Made by a program: the position numbers and the translations under genes
Notes under the pieces: model-generated
What the model was told of the DNA's origin: nothing
Seen by the model: the letters and a program-made list of their open reading frames with translations, nothing else
Database searches by the model: none
Shown here: positions 18,252 to 27,684 of the stretch, piece after piece
How the letters are laid out: every line of letters starts with the position of its first letter
How positions within the stretch are numbered: position 1 is the stretch's first letter
Origin: Streptomyces inusitatus
GTDB taxonomy: Bacteria; Actinomycetota; Actinomycetes; Streptomycetales; Streptomycetaceae
Reading direction: 5' to 3'
DNA: 64,000 nt
NCBI RefSeq assembly: GCF_014651115.1
Contig: NZ_BMWG01000004.1
Coordinates: forward strand, 186,001 to 250,000

Positions 18252-18263
18252 TACCCTGCGGGT
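18252..18263 (+). promoter_or_regulatory. Candidate -10 element for leaderless proA
   Basis: TACCCT at 18252-18257 is followed by 6 nt and the proA ATG at 18264. No Shine-Dalgarno is present, so transcription would begin at or next to the start codon. Confidence 0.5.
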
Positions 18264-19562
18264 ATGACCACGCCCTCGCCGCTTTCGCCGTACGACAACC
18301 TCACCCCGGTCACCCAGGCTGCCTACCGGGCCCGCTCCGCGGCCGCCGACCTCGCGCCACTGCCGCGCTCGGCGAAGGACGACGCGCTGCTGGCGATCGC
18401 CGACGCGCTTGAGGTCCGTACGAGTGAAGTCGTCTCGGCCAATGCCGAGGACATCGCCCGCGCCAGGGAGGCGGGCACCAGCGAGTCGATCATCGACCGG
18501 CTCACGCTCACCCCGGAGCGGGTGCGGGCGATCGCCGCCGACGTCCGCCATGTCGCCGCCCTGCCCGACCCGGTCGGCGAGGTGGTGCGCGGCTCCACCC
18601 TGCCCAACGGCATCGATCTGCGGCAGATCAGGGTGCCCCTCGGCGTGGTCGGCATCATCTACGAGGCCCGGCCCAATGTCACCGTCGACGCCGCCGCCCT
18701 CTGCCTCAAGTCGGGCAACGCGGTCCTGCTGCGCGGCTCCTCCTCCGCGTACTCCTCCAACACGGCGCTGGTGCGGGTGCTCCGCGACGCGATCGGCGGG
18801 GCGGGGCTGCCCGCCGACGCGATCCAGCTGGTGCCCGGGGAGTCCCGCGACTCGGTCCAGGAGCTGATGCGCGCCCGGGGCCTGGTGGACGTGCTGATCC
18901 CGCGCGGCGGCGCGGGCCTGATCCGCACGGTGGTCGAGCAGTCCACCGTCCCTGTCATCGAGACCGGCACCGGCAACTGCCATGTGTATGTCGACGCCGA
19001 GACCGACATCGACATGGCCGTCGACATCCTGATCAACTCCAAGGCCCAGCGCCCCAGCGTCTGCAACGCGGCCGAGAGCCTCCTCGTCCACCAGGACATC
19101 GCCGCGGCCTTCCTGCCGCGCGCCCTGGACGCCCTCGCGGAGGCCGGGGTCACCGTCCACGGCGACGAGCGGGTGCGGGCGCACGCCGCCGAGGCCGGGA
19201 CCAAGGCCACGGTCGTCGCGGCCACCCCGGAGGACTGGGAGACCGAGTACCTCTCCTACGACATCGCCGCCGCGGTGGTGGACTCGCTGGACGCGGCGGT
19301 GGCCCACATCCGGCTCTGGTCCTCCGGCCACACCGAGGCGATCGTCACCACCTCGCAGGCGGCGGCCCGCCGCTTCACCCAATTGGTCGACTCCACCACG
19401 GTCGCGGTGAACGCCTCCACCCGCTTCACCGACGGCGGCCAGTTCGGCTTCGGCGCGGAGATCGGCATCTCCACCCAGAAGCTGCACGCCCGAGGCCCCA
19501 TGGGGCTGCCCGAGCTGACCTCCACGAAGTACATCGTCACCGGCGACGGCCATATCCGCTGA
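18264..19562 (+). CDS. proA: Glutamate-5-semialdehyde dehydrogenase
   Basis: 432 aa from ATG 18264. It has the aldehyde-dehydrogenase-fold gamma-glutamyl-phosphate reductase signatures: [51 protein letters not shown], and [11 protein letters not shown], in which the Cys is the catalytic nucleophile. It reduces gamma-glutamyl phosphate to glutamate semialdehyde, the second step of proline synthesis. An upstream in-frame GTG exists, but the conserved start [12 protein letters not shown] follows a TACCCT box by 6 nt. A long hairpin at 19584-19626 ends the unit. Confidence 0.96.
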   Translation: MTTPSPLSPYDNLTPVTQAAYRARSAAADLAPLPRSAKDDALLAIADALEVRTSEVVSANAEDIARAREAGTSESIIDRLTLTPERVRAIAADVRHVAALPDPVGEVVRGSTLPNGIDLRQIRVPLGVVGIIYEARPNVTVDAAALCLKSGNAVLLRGSSSAYSSNTALVRVLRDAIGGAGLPADAIQLVPGESRDSVQELMRARGLVDVLIPRGGAGLIRTVVEQSTVPVIETGTGNCHVYVDAETDIDMAVDILINSKAQRPSVCNAAESLLVHQDIAAAFLPRALDALAEAGVTVHGDERVRAHAAEAGTKATVVAATPEDWETEYLSYDIAAAVVDSLDAAVAHIRLWSSGHTEAIVTTSQAAARRFTQLVDSTTVAVNASTRFTDGGQFGFGAEIGISTQKLHARGPMGLPELTSTKYIVTGDGHIR

Positions 19563-19583
19563 ACCTCCCTCCACCACTTCGCA

Positions 19584-19626
19584 CCCTCCGCCCGCCCGGC
19601 GCGCGACCGGTCGCGCGGGCGGAGGG
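19584..19626 (+). terminator. Long GC-rich cruciform after proA
   Basis: CCCTCCGCCCG (19584-19594) pairs perfectly with CGGGCGGAGGG (19616-19626). The interior contains the palindrome GCGCGACCGGTCGCGC (19601-19616). A terminator-like structure without a T-tract. Confidence 0.75.
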
Positions 19627-19678
19627 AGAGTTCCTCCTCGGTCTGCCCAAACCCGGCGGCCGGGTCTACTCTGATGGC

Positions 19679-20218
<540 letters not shown>

Positions 20219-20333
20219 CCCCCCTTCGCCGCGCTCCCCACGCACCCGCCCATGAACACCTTCGTGGGAACTCGTCAGAGTTTGTCGCCCCCTGCGGTGT
20301 TTATCAGGGCTCCGCCAGACCGAGCCTCAAGGT

Positions 20334-21467
20334 ATGGCAGGTCGGGGAGACCCGCCTGAGGGAACACCCGAGGGAACACCCGAAGGGCTTCCCGGGGGCG
20401 GAGAGGACGAGTACCGGTTCGTCGTCTTCGACGAATCGTTCGTACAGGCTGCGCGGCTTCAGGAGTTCTCCGCGACGGAGCGGATGGGCCCCCACGCGCC
20501 CGCCGTGCGCTCGCTCCCCGTCTGGCGTCTTGGAACCGGTTCCACACCGGCCCTCCTCCTGGTCCTGGTCGTGGCCGTCGCCGTCGTCTTCGGCACGGCG
20601 ATCTATCTGAGCCTCCGCCCGCCGCACCACACCTCGCCCGCGAAACGGGCCGAACCCCTGCGCGTCACCCTGATCCCCCTCGCCCCCTCGGGCCCTGTCC
20701 CCGGCGGCACCCCCACCGATCTCCAGGCCCGCGGCCCCGCCGCGCGATTCCGCGCCGGCGCCGCGGGGATCGCCCTCCCCGGCGTCCGCCCCACCGAGAA
20801 CTTCTCCGTGAGCCAGGTGATGGCCGCGCTCACCACCGCCAAGGACTATCTGGTGGAATCCTCGCTCGACCCCGATGTGCTCACCGGCGGTGCGATCCGG
20901 CCGGTGCGGGTGCTGCTCGACCCCGACCAACTGGAGCAGTTCGACCGCAGCATGGCCAGGCCCGCCGCGGACGGCCGCCACGCCGCCACCGGCTGGCTGG
21001 TCCGCTACGACCCGGCCGAGGTCGCCCTCGCCGCCCCGGAGGTGCGCGTCGGGGGCACTCTCCATGTCACCGAGACGAGCCCCGACACCCTGGAAGTGAC
21101 CTCGGACCACACCTTCGCCTATGTCCTCCGCCCCGCCGGGGACACCGCTCCCGCCGCCCGGAGCGGCGCGGGCGGGGCCTCGCTCTTCACCGTCCGCCGG
21201 GAGCTGCGCTTCCGGTTCGACCGGGAGGATCTTCTGAGGCACCGGACGGAGCTGCTGACCAGCTCGGTACAGGCAGGACCGCAGAGCTGCTCGGCCGAGA
21301 CCGCCGGGGTGCTGCGCCCGCTGCTGGCGGGCCGCAGCCCGTCCACCCGCGCCCCGGCCGGCACCGACCCGTACGCGCTGGGCGACACCACTCCGGCGCT
21401 CTGCGGCTCCCTCGCCCCGGGGGCCCAGCCCCACCACCCGCTCCGGCCCCGGGCCCCCGGCCGCTGA
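20334..21467 (+). CDS. Single-pass membrane protein with N-terminal VVFDE motif (paralogue-like 2), large outer domain
   Basis: 377 aa from ATG 20334. An N-terminal stretch with ThrProGluGly repeats leads to YRFVVFDESFVQAARLQEFSATER (about 27-50), matching the motif in the preceding gene. One membrane segment follows (about 72-92, PALLLVLVVAVAVVFGTAIYL). The outer domain of about 280 residues has two Cys near the end that could form a disulphide. It includes VSQVMAALTTAKDYLVESSLDPDVLTGG, VRVLLDPDQLEQF and VTSDHTFAYVLRP. No enzymatic motif is visible. It is probably a cell-envelope protein of an actinomycete-specific family. Confidence 0.78.
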   Translation: MAGRGDPPEGTPEGTPEGLPGGGEDEYRFVVFDESFVQAARLQEFSATERMGPHAPAVRSLPVWRLGTGSTPALLLVLVVAVAVVFGTAIYLSLRPPHHTSPAKRAEPLRVTLIPLAPSGPVPGGTPTDLQARGPAARFRAGAAGIALPGVRPTENFSVSQVMAALTTAKDYLVESSLDPDVLTGGAIRPVRVLLDPDQLEQFDRSMARPAADGRHAATGWLVRYDPAEVALAAPEVRVGGTLHVTETSPDTLEVTSDHTFAYVLRPAGDTAPAARSGAGGASLFTVRRELRFRFDREDLLRHRTELLTSSVQAGPQSCSAETAGVLRPLLAGRSPSTRAPAGTDPYALGDTTPALCGSLAPGAQPHHPLRPRAPGR

Positions 21468-21487
21468 CCGGGCCCCGGCCGGCCGCC

Positions 21488-22573
21488 TCAGCTCGCGGTG
21501 CCGTCTCCGGTGCCGCCGCTTCCGTTCCCGTTGCCGTTGCCGCTTCCGCCGCTGTTTCCGGTGAACTTGTCCCGCAGCTTGCCGCCCAGGTCGCCCGCGC
21601 CGCCGGCTATGTCCCCGACCAGCTTCATCAGCGGATCCTTGCTGGTGCGCACGGTGTCCGCGTAGTGCGAGGCGGACTCGCGGAGCGAGTCGGTGACCGA
21701 GGTGTCCCGGTCCTCCGAGCGCCTGGGGTAGTGGCCGTCCATGATCCGCTGGTAGTCGCGGCTCTCGGCCCACTTCTTCAGCTCGGCCGCCCGCACGGTG
21801 GTGAACGGGTGCGAGCGCGGCAGCACATTGAGGATCTTCAGCACGGAGTCGCGGAGATCGCCTCCCGCCTCGTACTCCTCGGCCTGCTCCAGGAACGCGT
21901 CCACGTTCATCTCATGGAGGTGATTGCCGCCGGCGATCTTCATCAGCCCGCGCATCGAGGCCTGGAGATCCTGTCCCACCAGCAGCCCCGCCCGGTCCGC
22001 CGACAGCTCCGACTTGCGGAACCACTCCCGGAGCGCGGTGACGATTGCCATGATCGCCACATTGCCGAGCGGGATCCAGGCGACCTTGAGCGCGAGATTG
22101 GTGAGGAAGAGCAGGACCGTGCGGTAGACGGAGTGGCCGGAGAGGGCGTGACCCACCTCGTGGCCCACGACCGCCCGCATCTCCTCCTCGTCCAGCAGCT
22201 CCACCAGACCGGTGGTCACCACGATGATCGGCTCGTCGAGGCCGATGCACATGGCGTTGGGGCGCGGATCCTGGGTGACGTACATCGCCGGGACCTTCTC
22301 CAGGTCCAGGATGTAACAGGCGTCCCTCAGCATGGAGTGGAGATGGGCGAACTGCCGCTCTCCCACCCGTACCGAGTCGGAGAGGAAGAGCAGCCGCAGA
22401 CTGCGCTCCGGTAGCAGCCCGCTCAGCGCCTTGAAGACGGTGTCGAACCCGGTGAGCTTGCGCAGCGCGATCAGCGCCGAGCGGTCCGCGGGATGTTCGT
22501 ACGCCCGGGAGGAGATGCCGGGGAAGCGCTTCCGCTGCCGACTCGGCACATTCTCCTGATTGCTTTCGGTCAT
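21488..22573 (-). CDS. M48-family zinc metalloprotease (HtpX-like)
   Basis: 361 aa from ATG 22573. The zinc site is H138-EVG-H142 within VVGHEVGHALSGH, with the third ligand probably Glu189 in SELSADRAG, as in M48 peptidases. A hydrophobic region (about 152-182) covers one or two membrane segments. Unlike canonical HtpX there are no N-terminal transmembrane helices, and the first 110 residues look soluble. The tail (about 335-361) is a Gly/Asn/Ser repeat. HtpX-like enzymes degrade damaged membrane proteins under stress. It is convergent with the membrane-protein gene at 20334 (20 bp between stops). Confidence 0.85.
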   Translation of the reverse strand: MTESNQENVPSRQRKRFPGISSRAYEHPADRSALIALRKLTGFDTVFKALSGLLPERSLRLLFLSDSVRVGERQFAHLHSMLRDACYILDLEKVPAMYVTQDPRPNAMCIGLDEPIIVVTTGLVELLDEEEMRAVVGHEVGHALSGHSVYRTVLLFLTNLALKVAWIPLGNVAIMAIVTALREWFRKSELSADRAGLLVGQDLQASMRGLMKIAGGNHLHEMNVDAFLEQAEEYEAGGDLRDSVLKILNVLPRSHPFTTVRAAELKKWAESRDYQRIMDGHYPRRSEDRDTSVTDSLRESASHYADTVRTSKDPLMKLVGDIAGGAGDLGGKLRDKFTGNSGGSGNGNGNGSGGTGDGTAS

Positions 22574-22875
22574 TCATGCCCCCTGTGTGACCCGGATGGT
22601 GCTTGGTGCGTCATGGTGCGGTGATGGGTGTGGCTGATGTGCTCGTCCCCCTGACAGACCCCAGCGTAGGCGGTGGGCCCAGTGGCCGTCGGAGCCTGTG
22701 GATAACCCCGGAACGGCCAGGCGTCGCAAGCCCTGTGCCGACCCGGCGCCGCCGCCGGAACGGCGTCGTGATCACCACAACGACCGAGTCGGCGTGAGCG
22801 TGCCCGAGCCGCCCGCATACGATGTGGGCGAAGTCTCTCCGCTTTGTTTCTCCGATCGATAAGGGCCCGCCGAAG
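22574..22875. other. Divergent intergenic region between the M48 protease gene and a small membrane protein gene
   Basis: 302 bp without a convincing gene. Toward the small gene there is TACGAT at 22818-22823, too far for a leaderless start (53 nt). Toward the protease gene a TACGCT hexamer reads on the minus strand near 22667-22672. It should contain two promoters. No operator-like repeat stands out. Confidence 0.4.
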
Positions 22876-23037
22876 ATGAGCCTCACCAGCACCGCCACCC
22901 ACCTGGTCACTCTCGCCGAGGGCGCCGAGGGCGGGGGCCGCCACCAGAGCCTCGAACCGATCGTCACCGGCGCCGGCGCGCTGGCCGTGCTCCTGCTGCT
23001 GCTGTGGATCACCACCCGCTTCAACCGCGACCGCTGA
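22876..23037 (+). CDS. Small single-pass membrane protein upstream of nadD
   Basis: 53 aa from ATG 22876 (start [16 protein letters not shown]); an earlier in-frame ATG at 22822 would add an unlikely Arg/Lys segment. About 25 hydrophilic residues are followed by one membrane helix ([16 protein letters not shown]) and a basic end FNRDR. The basic residues at the C-terminus predict an N-out, C-in arrangement. It ends 47 bp before nadD. Function unknown; small proteins of this layout often modulate a larger membrane partner. Confidence 0.7.
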   Translation: MSLTSTATHLVTLAEGAEGGGRHQSLEPIVTGAGALAVLLLLLWITTRFNRDR

Positions 23038-23084
23038 CGGCCGGGGGGTCGGGCCGGGCCGCCGTGCCAGTAGGCTCTGCACGC

Positions 23085-23708
23085 ATGGGAGAGCACGAAG
23101 TGCCGGTGGGCTCAGTGCCCGGCCGGCGGCGACTCGGCGTGATGGGCGGGACGTTCGACCCGATCCACCACGGACACCTGGTGGCCGCCAGTGAGGTGGC
23201 CGCCCTGTTCCACCTCGACGAGGTGGTGTTCGTGCCGACCGGGCAGCCGTGGCAGAAGAGCGAGAAAGCGGTCTCGCCCGCCGAGGACCGCTATCTGATG
23301 ACGGTCATCGCCACGGCGTCCAACCCGCAGTTCTCGGTCAGCCGGATCGACATCGACCGCCCGGGGCCGACGTACACCATCGACACCCTGCGGGATCTGC
23401 GCTCCCTCAACACGAACGCGGACCTGTTCTTCATCACCGGAGCCGACGCGCTCTCGCAGATCCTCGGCTGGCGGGACGCCACCGAGCTGTTCTCGCTGGC
23501 GCACTTCGTCGGTGTGACCCGGCCGGGTCACGATCTGACGGACGACGGACTGCCCGAGGGGAAGGTCTCCCTGGTGGAGGTCCCCGCGCTGGCGATCTCC
23601 TCGACCGACTGCCGGGGGAGGGTCGCCCAGGACGACCCGGTCTGGTATCTCGTGCCCGACGGTGTGGTGCGCTACATCGACAAGCGGCAGTTGTACCGCG
23701 GCGAGTGA
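23085..23708 (+). CDS. nadD: Nicotinate-nucleotide adenylyltransferase
   Basis: 207 aa from ATG 23085; longer frames to 23004 exist but lack support. The nucleotidyltransferase signature is [15 protein letters not shown], with the late [12 protein letters not shown] in place of the common ISSTxIRxR. It adenylylates nicotinate mononucleotide in NAD synthesis. A TAGGCT box ends 8 nt before the start and no Shine-Dalgarno is seen, so it may be leaderless. It is followed 20 bp later by the LCP-protein gene and then rsfS, a standard Streptomyces order. Confidence 0.95.
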   Translation: MGEHEVPVGSVPGRRRLGVMGGTFDPIHHGHLVAASEVAALFHLDEVVFVPTGQPWQKSEKAVSPAEDRYLMTVIATASNPQFSVSRIDIDRPGPTYTIDTLRDLRSLNTNADLFFITGADALSQILGWRDATELFSLAHFVGVTRPGHDLTDDGLPEGKVSLVEVPALAISSTDCRGRVAQDDPVWYLVPDGVVRYIDKRQLYRGE

Positions 23709-23727
23709 GCCGCGGAGAGGGGCACCG

Positions 23728-25410
23728 GTGAACGACCAGCAGAACCCGTACGACCCGTATTACCCGCAGCCGGGGATCGTCGGCTACGACGAGTACGGGC
23801 AGCCGGTCTATGAACAGCCCCAGCAGCCCCAGCAGTACGACCCGTACGCACAGCAGCAGCAACAACAACCGCAGCAGCCGCCGGACCCGGGTCACGGCCA
23901 GGTGTACGGCTATGACCCGTACGTGCAGCCGCAGCCCGTGTCGTACCAGCAGCCCCAGCAGTACGACCCGTACGCCCAACAGCAGCCGGACCCTGGGCGC
24001 GCCCAGGGATACGGCCAGGGATACGAACCCTCCGGGCCGTCGCAGCCGCCCCAGCAGCCGCCCCAGCCCCAGCCCCAGCAGGCTCCGCCCGCCCCCGCGG
24101 AGGCCGAGCGGAGCCGTGCCGAAGCCGTCGTCCCCGGTCAGCGGCGGCCCGAGGGCGAACGCGACTACCGCACCGAACAGTTCTCCTTCATAGAGGAGCC
24201 GGACGCCGACTCCGAAGACGTCATCGACTGGCTGAAGTTCACCGAGAGCCGTTCCGAGCGGCGCGAGGAGGCCAAGCGTCGCGGCCGCGTCCGGAACATC
24301 GCCCTCATCGTGGTCCTGGCGCTTGTCGTCGTGGGCGCGGGCGGCTATCTCTGGTACGCGCAGACACGGCCCGGCCAGTCGTCGGAGGGCGGCTCGTCCG
24401 CCGCGGGCCCGCAGAAGCGGGACGTGATCGTGCTGCATCTCCACAACACCAAGAAGAAGGGCACCTCCACGGCCCTTCTCGTGGACAACGTCACCACCCG
24501 GCAGGCCGCCACCGTCCTGCTGCCGGGCGCGCTCACCGTCGCCAATGACGACGGCACCGTGACCACCCTCGCCAAGTCCGTCGAGGACGACGGCTCGGAC
24601 GGCACCCGGGAGGCGGTCGGCACCCTCCTCGGCGCGAAGATCACCGGCACCTGGCGGCTGGACACCCCCTTCCTGGAGAACCTGGTGGAACTGGTCGGCG
24701 GCATCGACCTGACCACCGACACCGCCGTTCCCGGGGCCAAGAGCGGCGACGCCCCGCTGGTCGAGAAGGGCGAGAACCGGACTCTGAACGGCCGCGCGGC
24801 CGTCGCGTACGCCACCCACCGCGCGCCCGGCGAGGCCGAGCCCCGGCAGCTCGCCCGGTTCGGCCAGGTCATGCAGGCCGTGCTGAAGAAGCTCCCGAGC
24901 GACGCCAGGTCGGCCACCGTCACCGTGGAGACCCTCGCGCAGATCCTCGACCCCTCCCTCACCGAGAGTGACCTGGGCGCTTCGCTGGCGAAGCTGGCCG
25001 AGCGCGCCAAGGGCGGCGACCACAAGACGGAGCTGCTCCCCGTGCAACAGGACGGCACCCTCACCGCACAGGCCTCCGGCACGGTCGTCAAGGACATCCT
25101 CGGCGGCTCGGTCAGCGCACCCGACAAGGGGGACGCCGTCCGCGTCGGCATCAGGAACGCCACCGGCGCCACCACGGCCACCGAGACCGCCCGGGTCTCC
25201 CTGGTCAACGGCGGCTACGCGGTCGTCGACAGCGGCAAGGCCGACCCCGCGATCACCTCACAGGTCACCTACGGTGACGAGGCGCGCAAGGAGGAGGCGA
25301 TCGAGGTCGCCAAGACCCTGGGCCTGCCCGCCGACGCGGTCAAAAAGGGCGACACAGCCCCCAACGCCGACGTCGGCGTGGTGCTCGGCCAGGACTTCAA
25401 GACGGGGTGA
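23728..25410 (+). CDS. LytR-CpsA-Psr family glycopolymer transferase (PdtA-like)
   Basis: 560 aa from GTG 23728 behind GAGAGGGG. A cytoplasmic N-terminus of about 185 residues is rich in Gln, Pro, Tyr and Asp (repeated QYDPYAQQ units). One membrane helix follows (about 190-210, IALIVVLALVVVGAGGYLWYA). The extracellular LCP domain (about 230-420) includes DVIVLHLHN, LVELVGGIDLTTD, LNGRAAVAYATHR and RQLARFGQVMQAVL; a LytR_C-type domain follows at the end. LCP proteins move a lipid-linked wall polymer to peptidoglycan. The position between nadD and rsfS matches S. coelicolor PdtA (SCO2578), a polydiglycosylphosphate transferase needed for proper sporulation. Orthology is inferred from synteny. 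Confidence 0.85.
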   Translation: MNDQQNPYDPYYPQPGIVGYDEYGQPVYEQPQQPQQYDPYAQQQQQQPQQPPDPGHGQVYGYDPYVQPQPVSYQQPQQYDPYAQQQPDPGRAQGYGQGYEPSGPSQPPQQPPQPQPQQAPPAPAEAERSRAEAVVPGQRRPEGERDYRTEQFSFIEEPDADSEDVIDWLKFTESRSERREEAKRRGRVRNIALIVVLALVVVGAGGYLWYAQTRPGQSSEGGSSAAGPQKRDVIVLHLHNTKKKGTSTALLVDNVTTRQAATVLLPGALTVANDDGTVTTLAKSVEDDGSDGTREAVGTLLGAKITGTWRLDTPFLENLVELVGGIDLTTDTAVPGAKSGDAPLVEKGENRTLNGRAAVAYATHRAPGEAEPRQLARFGQVMQAVLKKLPSDARSATVTVETLAQILDPSLTESDLGASLAKLAERAKGGDHKTELLPVQQDGTLTAQASGTVVKDILGGSVSAPDKGDAVRVGIRNATGATTATETARVSLVNGGYAVVDSGKADPAITSQVTYGDEARKEEAIEVAKTLGLPADAVKKGDTAPNADVGVVLGQDFKTG

Positions 25411-25541
25411 TGGGGCCGACAGGCACCGTGTGACCTGCACGGACGACAGAATGACGATCATGGACGGGCAATCGCCGCGAGGAGTGTCGGCGGTACGTGA
25501 GACCCTGGTGGGGTCATCCGACCGCCGACGAAAGCCTGCTT

Positions 25542-25973
25542 GTGACCGCTACGGACCGCTCCATCGAGCTCGTCAGCACCGCCGCCCAGGCGGCTGCCGA
25601 CCTGCTCGCCCACGACATCATCGCGTACGACGTCAGCGATGTGCTGTCGATCACCGACGCCTTCCTGCTCGCCTCCGCCCCCAACGACCGTCAGGTCAAG
25701 TCGATCGTCGACGAGATCGAGGAGCGGCTGAACAAGGAGCTGGGCGTCAAGCCGGTGCGCCGCGAAGGCGACCGCGACGCCCGCTGGATCCTTCTCGACT
25801 ACGTCGACATCGTCGTCCACGTCCAGCACAGCGAGGAGCGTGTCTTCTACGCCCTGGAGCGGCTCTGGAAGGACTGCCCCGAGCTGCCGCTGCCCGAGGA
25901 CGCCCTGAAGACCCGTGGCAAGGGACAGGAGCACGCCCAGCTGACCGGCAACCCGGACGGTGAGTTGAGCTGA
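25542..25973 (+). CDS. rsfS: Ribosome silencing factor RsfS
   Basis: 143 aa from GTG 25542 (start VTATDRSIELVSTAAQAAAD). The ribosome-binding site is weak; the frame is open to 25497. The RsfS/Iojap core is clear: DIIAYDVSDVLSITDAFLLASAPNDRQVKSIVDEIEE and the late WILLDYVDIVVHVQ. It binds L14 and blocks subunit joining in nutrient-poor cells. Its TGA overlaps the apparent CTG start of the next gene, indicating translational coupling. Confidence 0.94.
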   Translation: MTATDRSIELVSTAAQAAADLLAHDIIAYDVSDVLSITDAFLLASAPNDRQVKSIVDEIEERLNKELGVKPVRREGDRDARWILLDYVDIVVHVQHSEERVFYALERLWKDCPELPLPEDALKTRGKGQEHAQLTGNPDGELS

Positions 25974-26626
25974 ACGAGGACGCCTACAAGAAGACCGGCC
26001 GCCGGATAGTCCTGTGGCGGCACGGTCAGACGTCGTGGAACCTGGAGCGCCGCTTCCAGGGCACCACGGACATAGCCCTGACCGAGACCGGTGTCGCCCA
26101 GGCGCGCCGGGCGGCCCGGCTGCTCGCCTCCCTCAAGCCGGACGCGATCATCGCCTCCGACCTGAAGCGGGCCTCGGCCACGGCCGAGGAGCTGGCCGGG
26201 CTGACCGGCCTCCCCGTCCAGTACGACCAGGGCCTGCGCGAGACCTACGCGGGCGTCTGGCAGGGGCTGAGCCACCAGGAGATCATCAAGCGGTACGGCG
26301 ACGAGTACTCCGCGTGGAAGCGCGGCGAGCCGGTGCGCCGGGGCGGTGGCGAGCTGGAGAGCGAGGTCGCCGACCGGGCCGCTCCCGTGGTGCTGCGCCA
26401 CGCGGAGAAGCTCCCCGAGGACGGCACTCTCGTCGTGGCCAGCCACGGCGGCACCATACGGACCACCATCGGCCGTCTGCTCGGCCTGGAGTCCCAGCAC
26501 TGGGAGAGCCTGGGCGGGCTCACCAACTGCTGCTGGTCGGTGCTGGGCGAGGGCGCGCGCGGCTGGCGGCTGCTGGAGCACAATGCCGGCACCCTCCCGG
26601 AACCGGTCCTCGGCGACGACGACTGA
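25970..26626 (+). CDS. Histidine phosphatase (phosphoglycerate mutase-like), probable CTG start
   Basis: 218 aa if read from CTG 25970. The catalytic RHGQTSWN (about residues 16-23) requires a start before about 26015. The frame from the preceding in-frame TGA (25961-25963) contains no ATG, GTG or TTG there. CTG 25970 overlaps the rsfS stop (CTGA) and has GGTGAG about 6 nt upstream. The rest is a typical branch-1 histidine phosphatase: FQGTTDIALTETG, SDLKRASATAEELA, LRETYAGVWQG and the second catalytic His in VVASHGGTIR. The substrate is unknown; cofactor-dependent mutase or general phosphatase activity are both possible. Confidence 0.82.
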   Translation: MNEDAYKKTGRRIVLWRHGQTSWNLERRFQGTTDIALTETGVAQARRAARLLASLKPDAIIASDLKRASATAEELAGLTGLPVQYDQGLRETYAGVWQGLSHQEIIKRYGDEYSAWKRGEPVRRGGGELESEVADRAAPVVLRHAEKLPEDGTLVVASHGGTIRTTIGRLLGLESQHWESLGGLTNCCWSVLGEGARGWRLLEHNAGTLPEPVLGDDD

Positions 26627-26776
26627 CTCCGGCCCGGCCTCCGGGACCGGCCCGTACGCGGCCGGCCCGGCCGGACCGGAGTGGTCCGGGCAGGCCCCGT
26701 ACCCCCGGATTTCGCTTTCGGGCAGGTCGCAGGCTAAAGTTCTTCTTGTTCGCAGCGCAGAGCGCGAAGAACACAA

Positions 26777-26849
26777 GGGGCTATAGCTCAGTTGGTAGAG
26801 CGCCTGCATGGCATGCAGGAGGTCAGGAGTTCAATTCTCCTTAGCTCCA
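26777..26849 (+). tRNA. tRNA-Ala (anticodon GGC)
   Basis: 73 nt. Acceptor GGGGCTA pairs with TAGCTCC and the discriminator is A. The D-loop is AGCTCAGTTGGTAGAGC, the anticodon stem CCTGC/GCAGG with loop ATGGCAT, and the T-arm is GGAGTTCAATTCTCC. CCA is not encoded. Identical to the copy at 27568. Confidence 0.95.
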
Positions 26850-27001
26850 CAGAATGAAACGCACGGATCCCGTCCTCGATAGAGGGCGGGATTCGGCGTT
26901 TCACGCATCCCTTCGTGTCAACGCCGCTGACCTGGTTGCGTGGTCATGGCAGAATCGGACGGCCGGAAGGGACCACCGGCCAGAGCGGGAAGGAGAGCGC
27001 C

Positions 27002-27115
27002 ATGTCGGCTCTCCTCGGCTGCCCGTCCTGCGGATCCGTGCATGTCGCCCAGGTCCTCGGCGACAACGGCGGAGTTTCTTACGTGTGTACGTCCTGCGGT
27101 CACAGCTGGAGCTGA
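27002..27115 (+). CDS. 37-residue zinc-ribbon protein
   Basis: ATG 27002 with AAGGAG about 8 nt upstream. The whole protein is a minimal zinc ribbon: C-x2-C (GCPSCGS), a short beta-rich spacer with GDNGGVSYV, then C-x2-C (CTSCGHSWS). This geometry resembles the zinc ribbons of TFIIS/RpoM-like or nucleic-acid-binding mini-proteins. The next small Cys-rich gene starts 3 bp after its stop, so they are probably translationally coupled. Function unknown. Confidence 0.75.
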   Translation: MSALLGCPSCGSVHVAQVLGDNGGVSYVCTSCGHSWS

Positions 27116-27118
27116 GCG

Positions 27119-27352
27119 ATGGGGGCACACAGGCGTAAATGCGACTGGTGCGGCAGCGGTACGCCGATTGTCCGCGACATGGATCCCATCAACCCCGAGT
27201 ACCAGTACTGGTGCGAGGAGTGCGCTCGGGCGCTGATCATAAAAGGCGACCCGATCGAGACCTACCGTGAGCTGGAGGGCGAGCCGATCTACGGCCGCCT
27301 CCTCGACGAGCACTGCACCCTGAAGCGCTTCTACTCGTTCGCCACCGACTGA
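27119..27352 (+). CDS. 77-residue Cys-rich putative zinc-binding protein
   Basis: ATG 27119, three bases after the preceding stop. It contains KCDWCGSG (about 8-15) and YWCEECARA (about 30-38), two C-x2-C pairs about 20 residues apart that could bind zinc. An acidic helical C-terminal half follows (YRELEGEPIYGRLLDEHC). No signal peptide or membrane segment. It forms a bicistron with the 37-residue gene between two identical tRNA-Ala genes. I do not recognise the family. Confidence 0.75.
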   Translation: MGAHRRKCDWCGSGTPIVRDMDPINPEYQYWCEECARALIIKGDPIETYRELEGEPIYGRLLDEHCTLKRFYSFATD

Positions 27353-27487
27353 GGGCCGTCCGCCGCGCGGCCCGGGGGCAGCCCCGGGAGGCTCTTCGCG
27401 ACAGTCGGTTTTCGGCCTTCCTTGGCGGCGGGGTCCCCCCGCGCCCCCGGTTCCTCGCGGAGGTGCGGGAACGGATCGGGAACGGAT

Positions 27488-27517
27488 TTGGTGAAGCGCG
27501 CGAGGGGGCGTTAATGT
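27488..27517 (+). promoter_or_regulatory. Candidate promoter of the second tRNA-Ala gene
   Basis: TTGGTG (27488-27493), 18-bp spacer, TAATGT (27512-27517), about 50 bp before the mature tRNA. A comparable TAAAGT at 26735-26740 precedes the first copy. Confidence 0.5.
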
Positions 27518-27567
27518 TGTCCACGTCGCCGCAACGGAGAAAAGTTCGGAACGGCGGCATCTCGCAA

Positions 27568-27640
27568 GGGGCTATAGCTCAGTTGGTAGAGCGCCTGCAT
27601 GGCATGCAGGAGGTCAGGAGTTCAATTCTCCTTAGCTCCA
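27568..27640 (+). tRNA. tRNA-Ala (anticodon GGC), second copy
   Basis: 73 nt, identical in sequence to the copy at 26777 including the anticodon loop ATGGCAT. Identity extends only a few bases either side (CAA before, CAG after), so the duplicated unit is essentially the tRNA itself. CCA is not encoded. A terminator follows 8 bp later. Confidence 0.95.
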
Positions 27641-27647
27641 CAGTGAA

Positions 27648-27684
27648 GAAGCGGTGGGTCACCCGGTCGGGTGCCCACCGCTTC
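27648..27684 (+). terminator. Terminator of the tRNA-Ala transcript
   Basis: GAAGCGGTGGG (27648-27658) pairs with CCCACCGCTTC (27674-27684). An inner CACCCG/CGGGTG extension is offset by a single bulged T. Very stable, without a T-tract. Confidence 0.8.

Noticed and set aside
26777..26849. tRNA-Ala copies as attachment sites of an integrated element
   Set aside because: No integrase, excisionase or phage gene lies between or beside the copies, and only 791 bp separate them.
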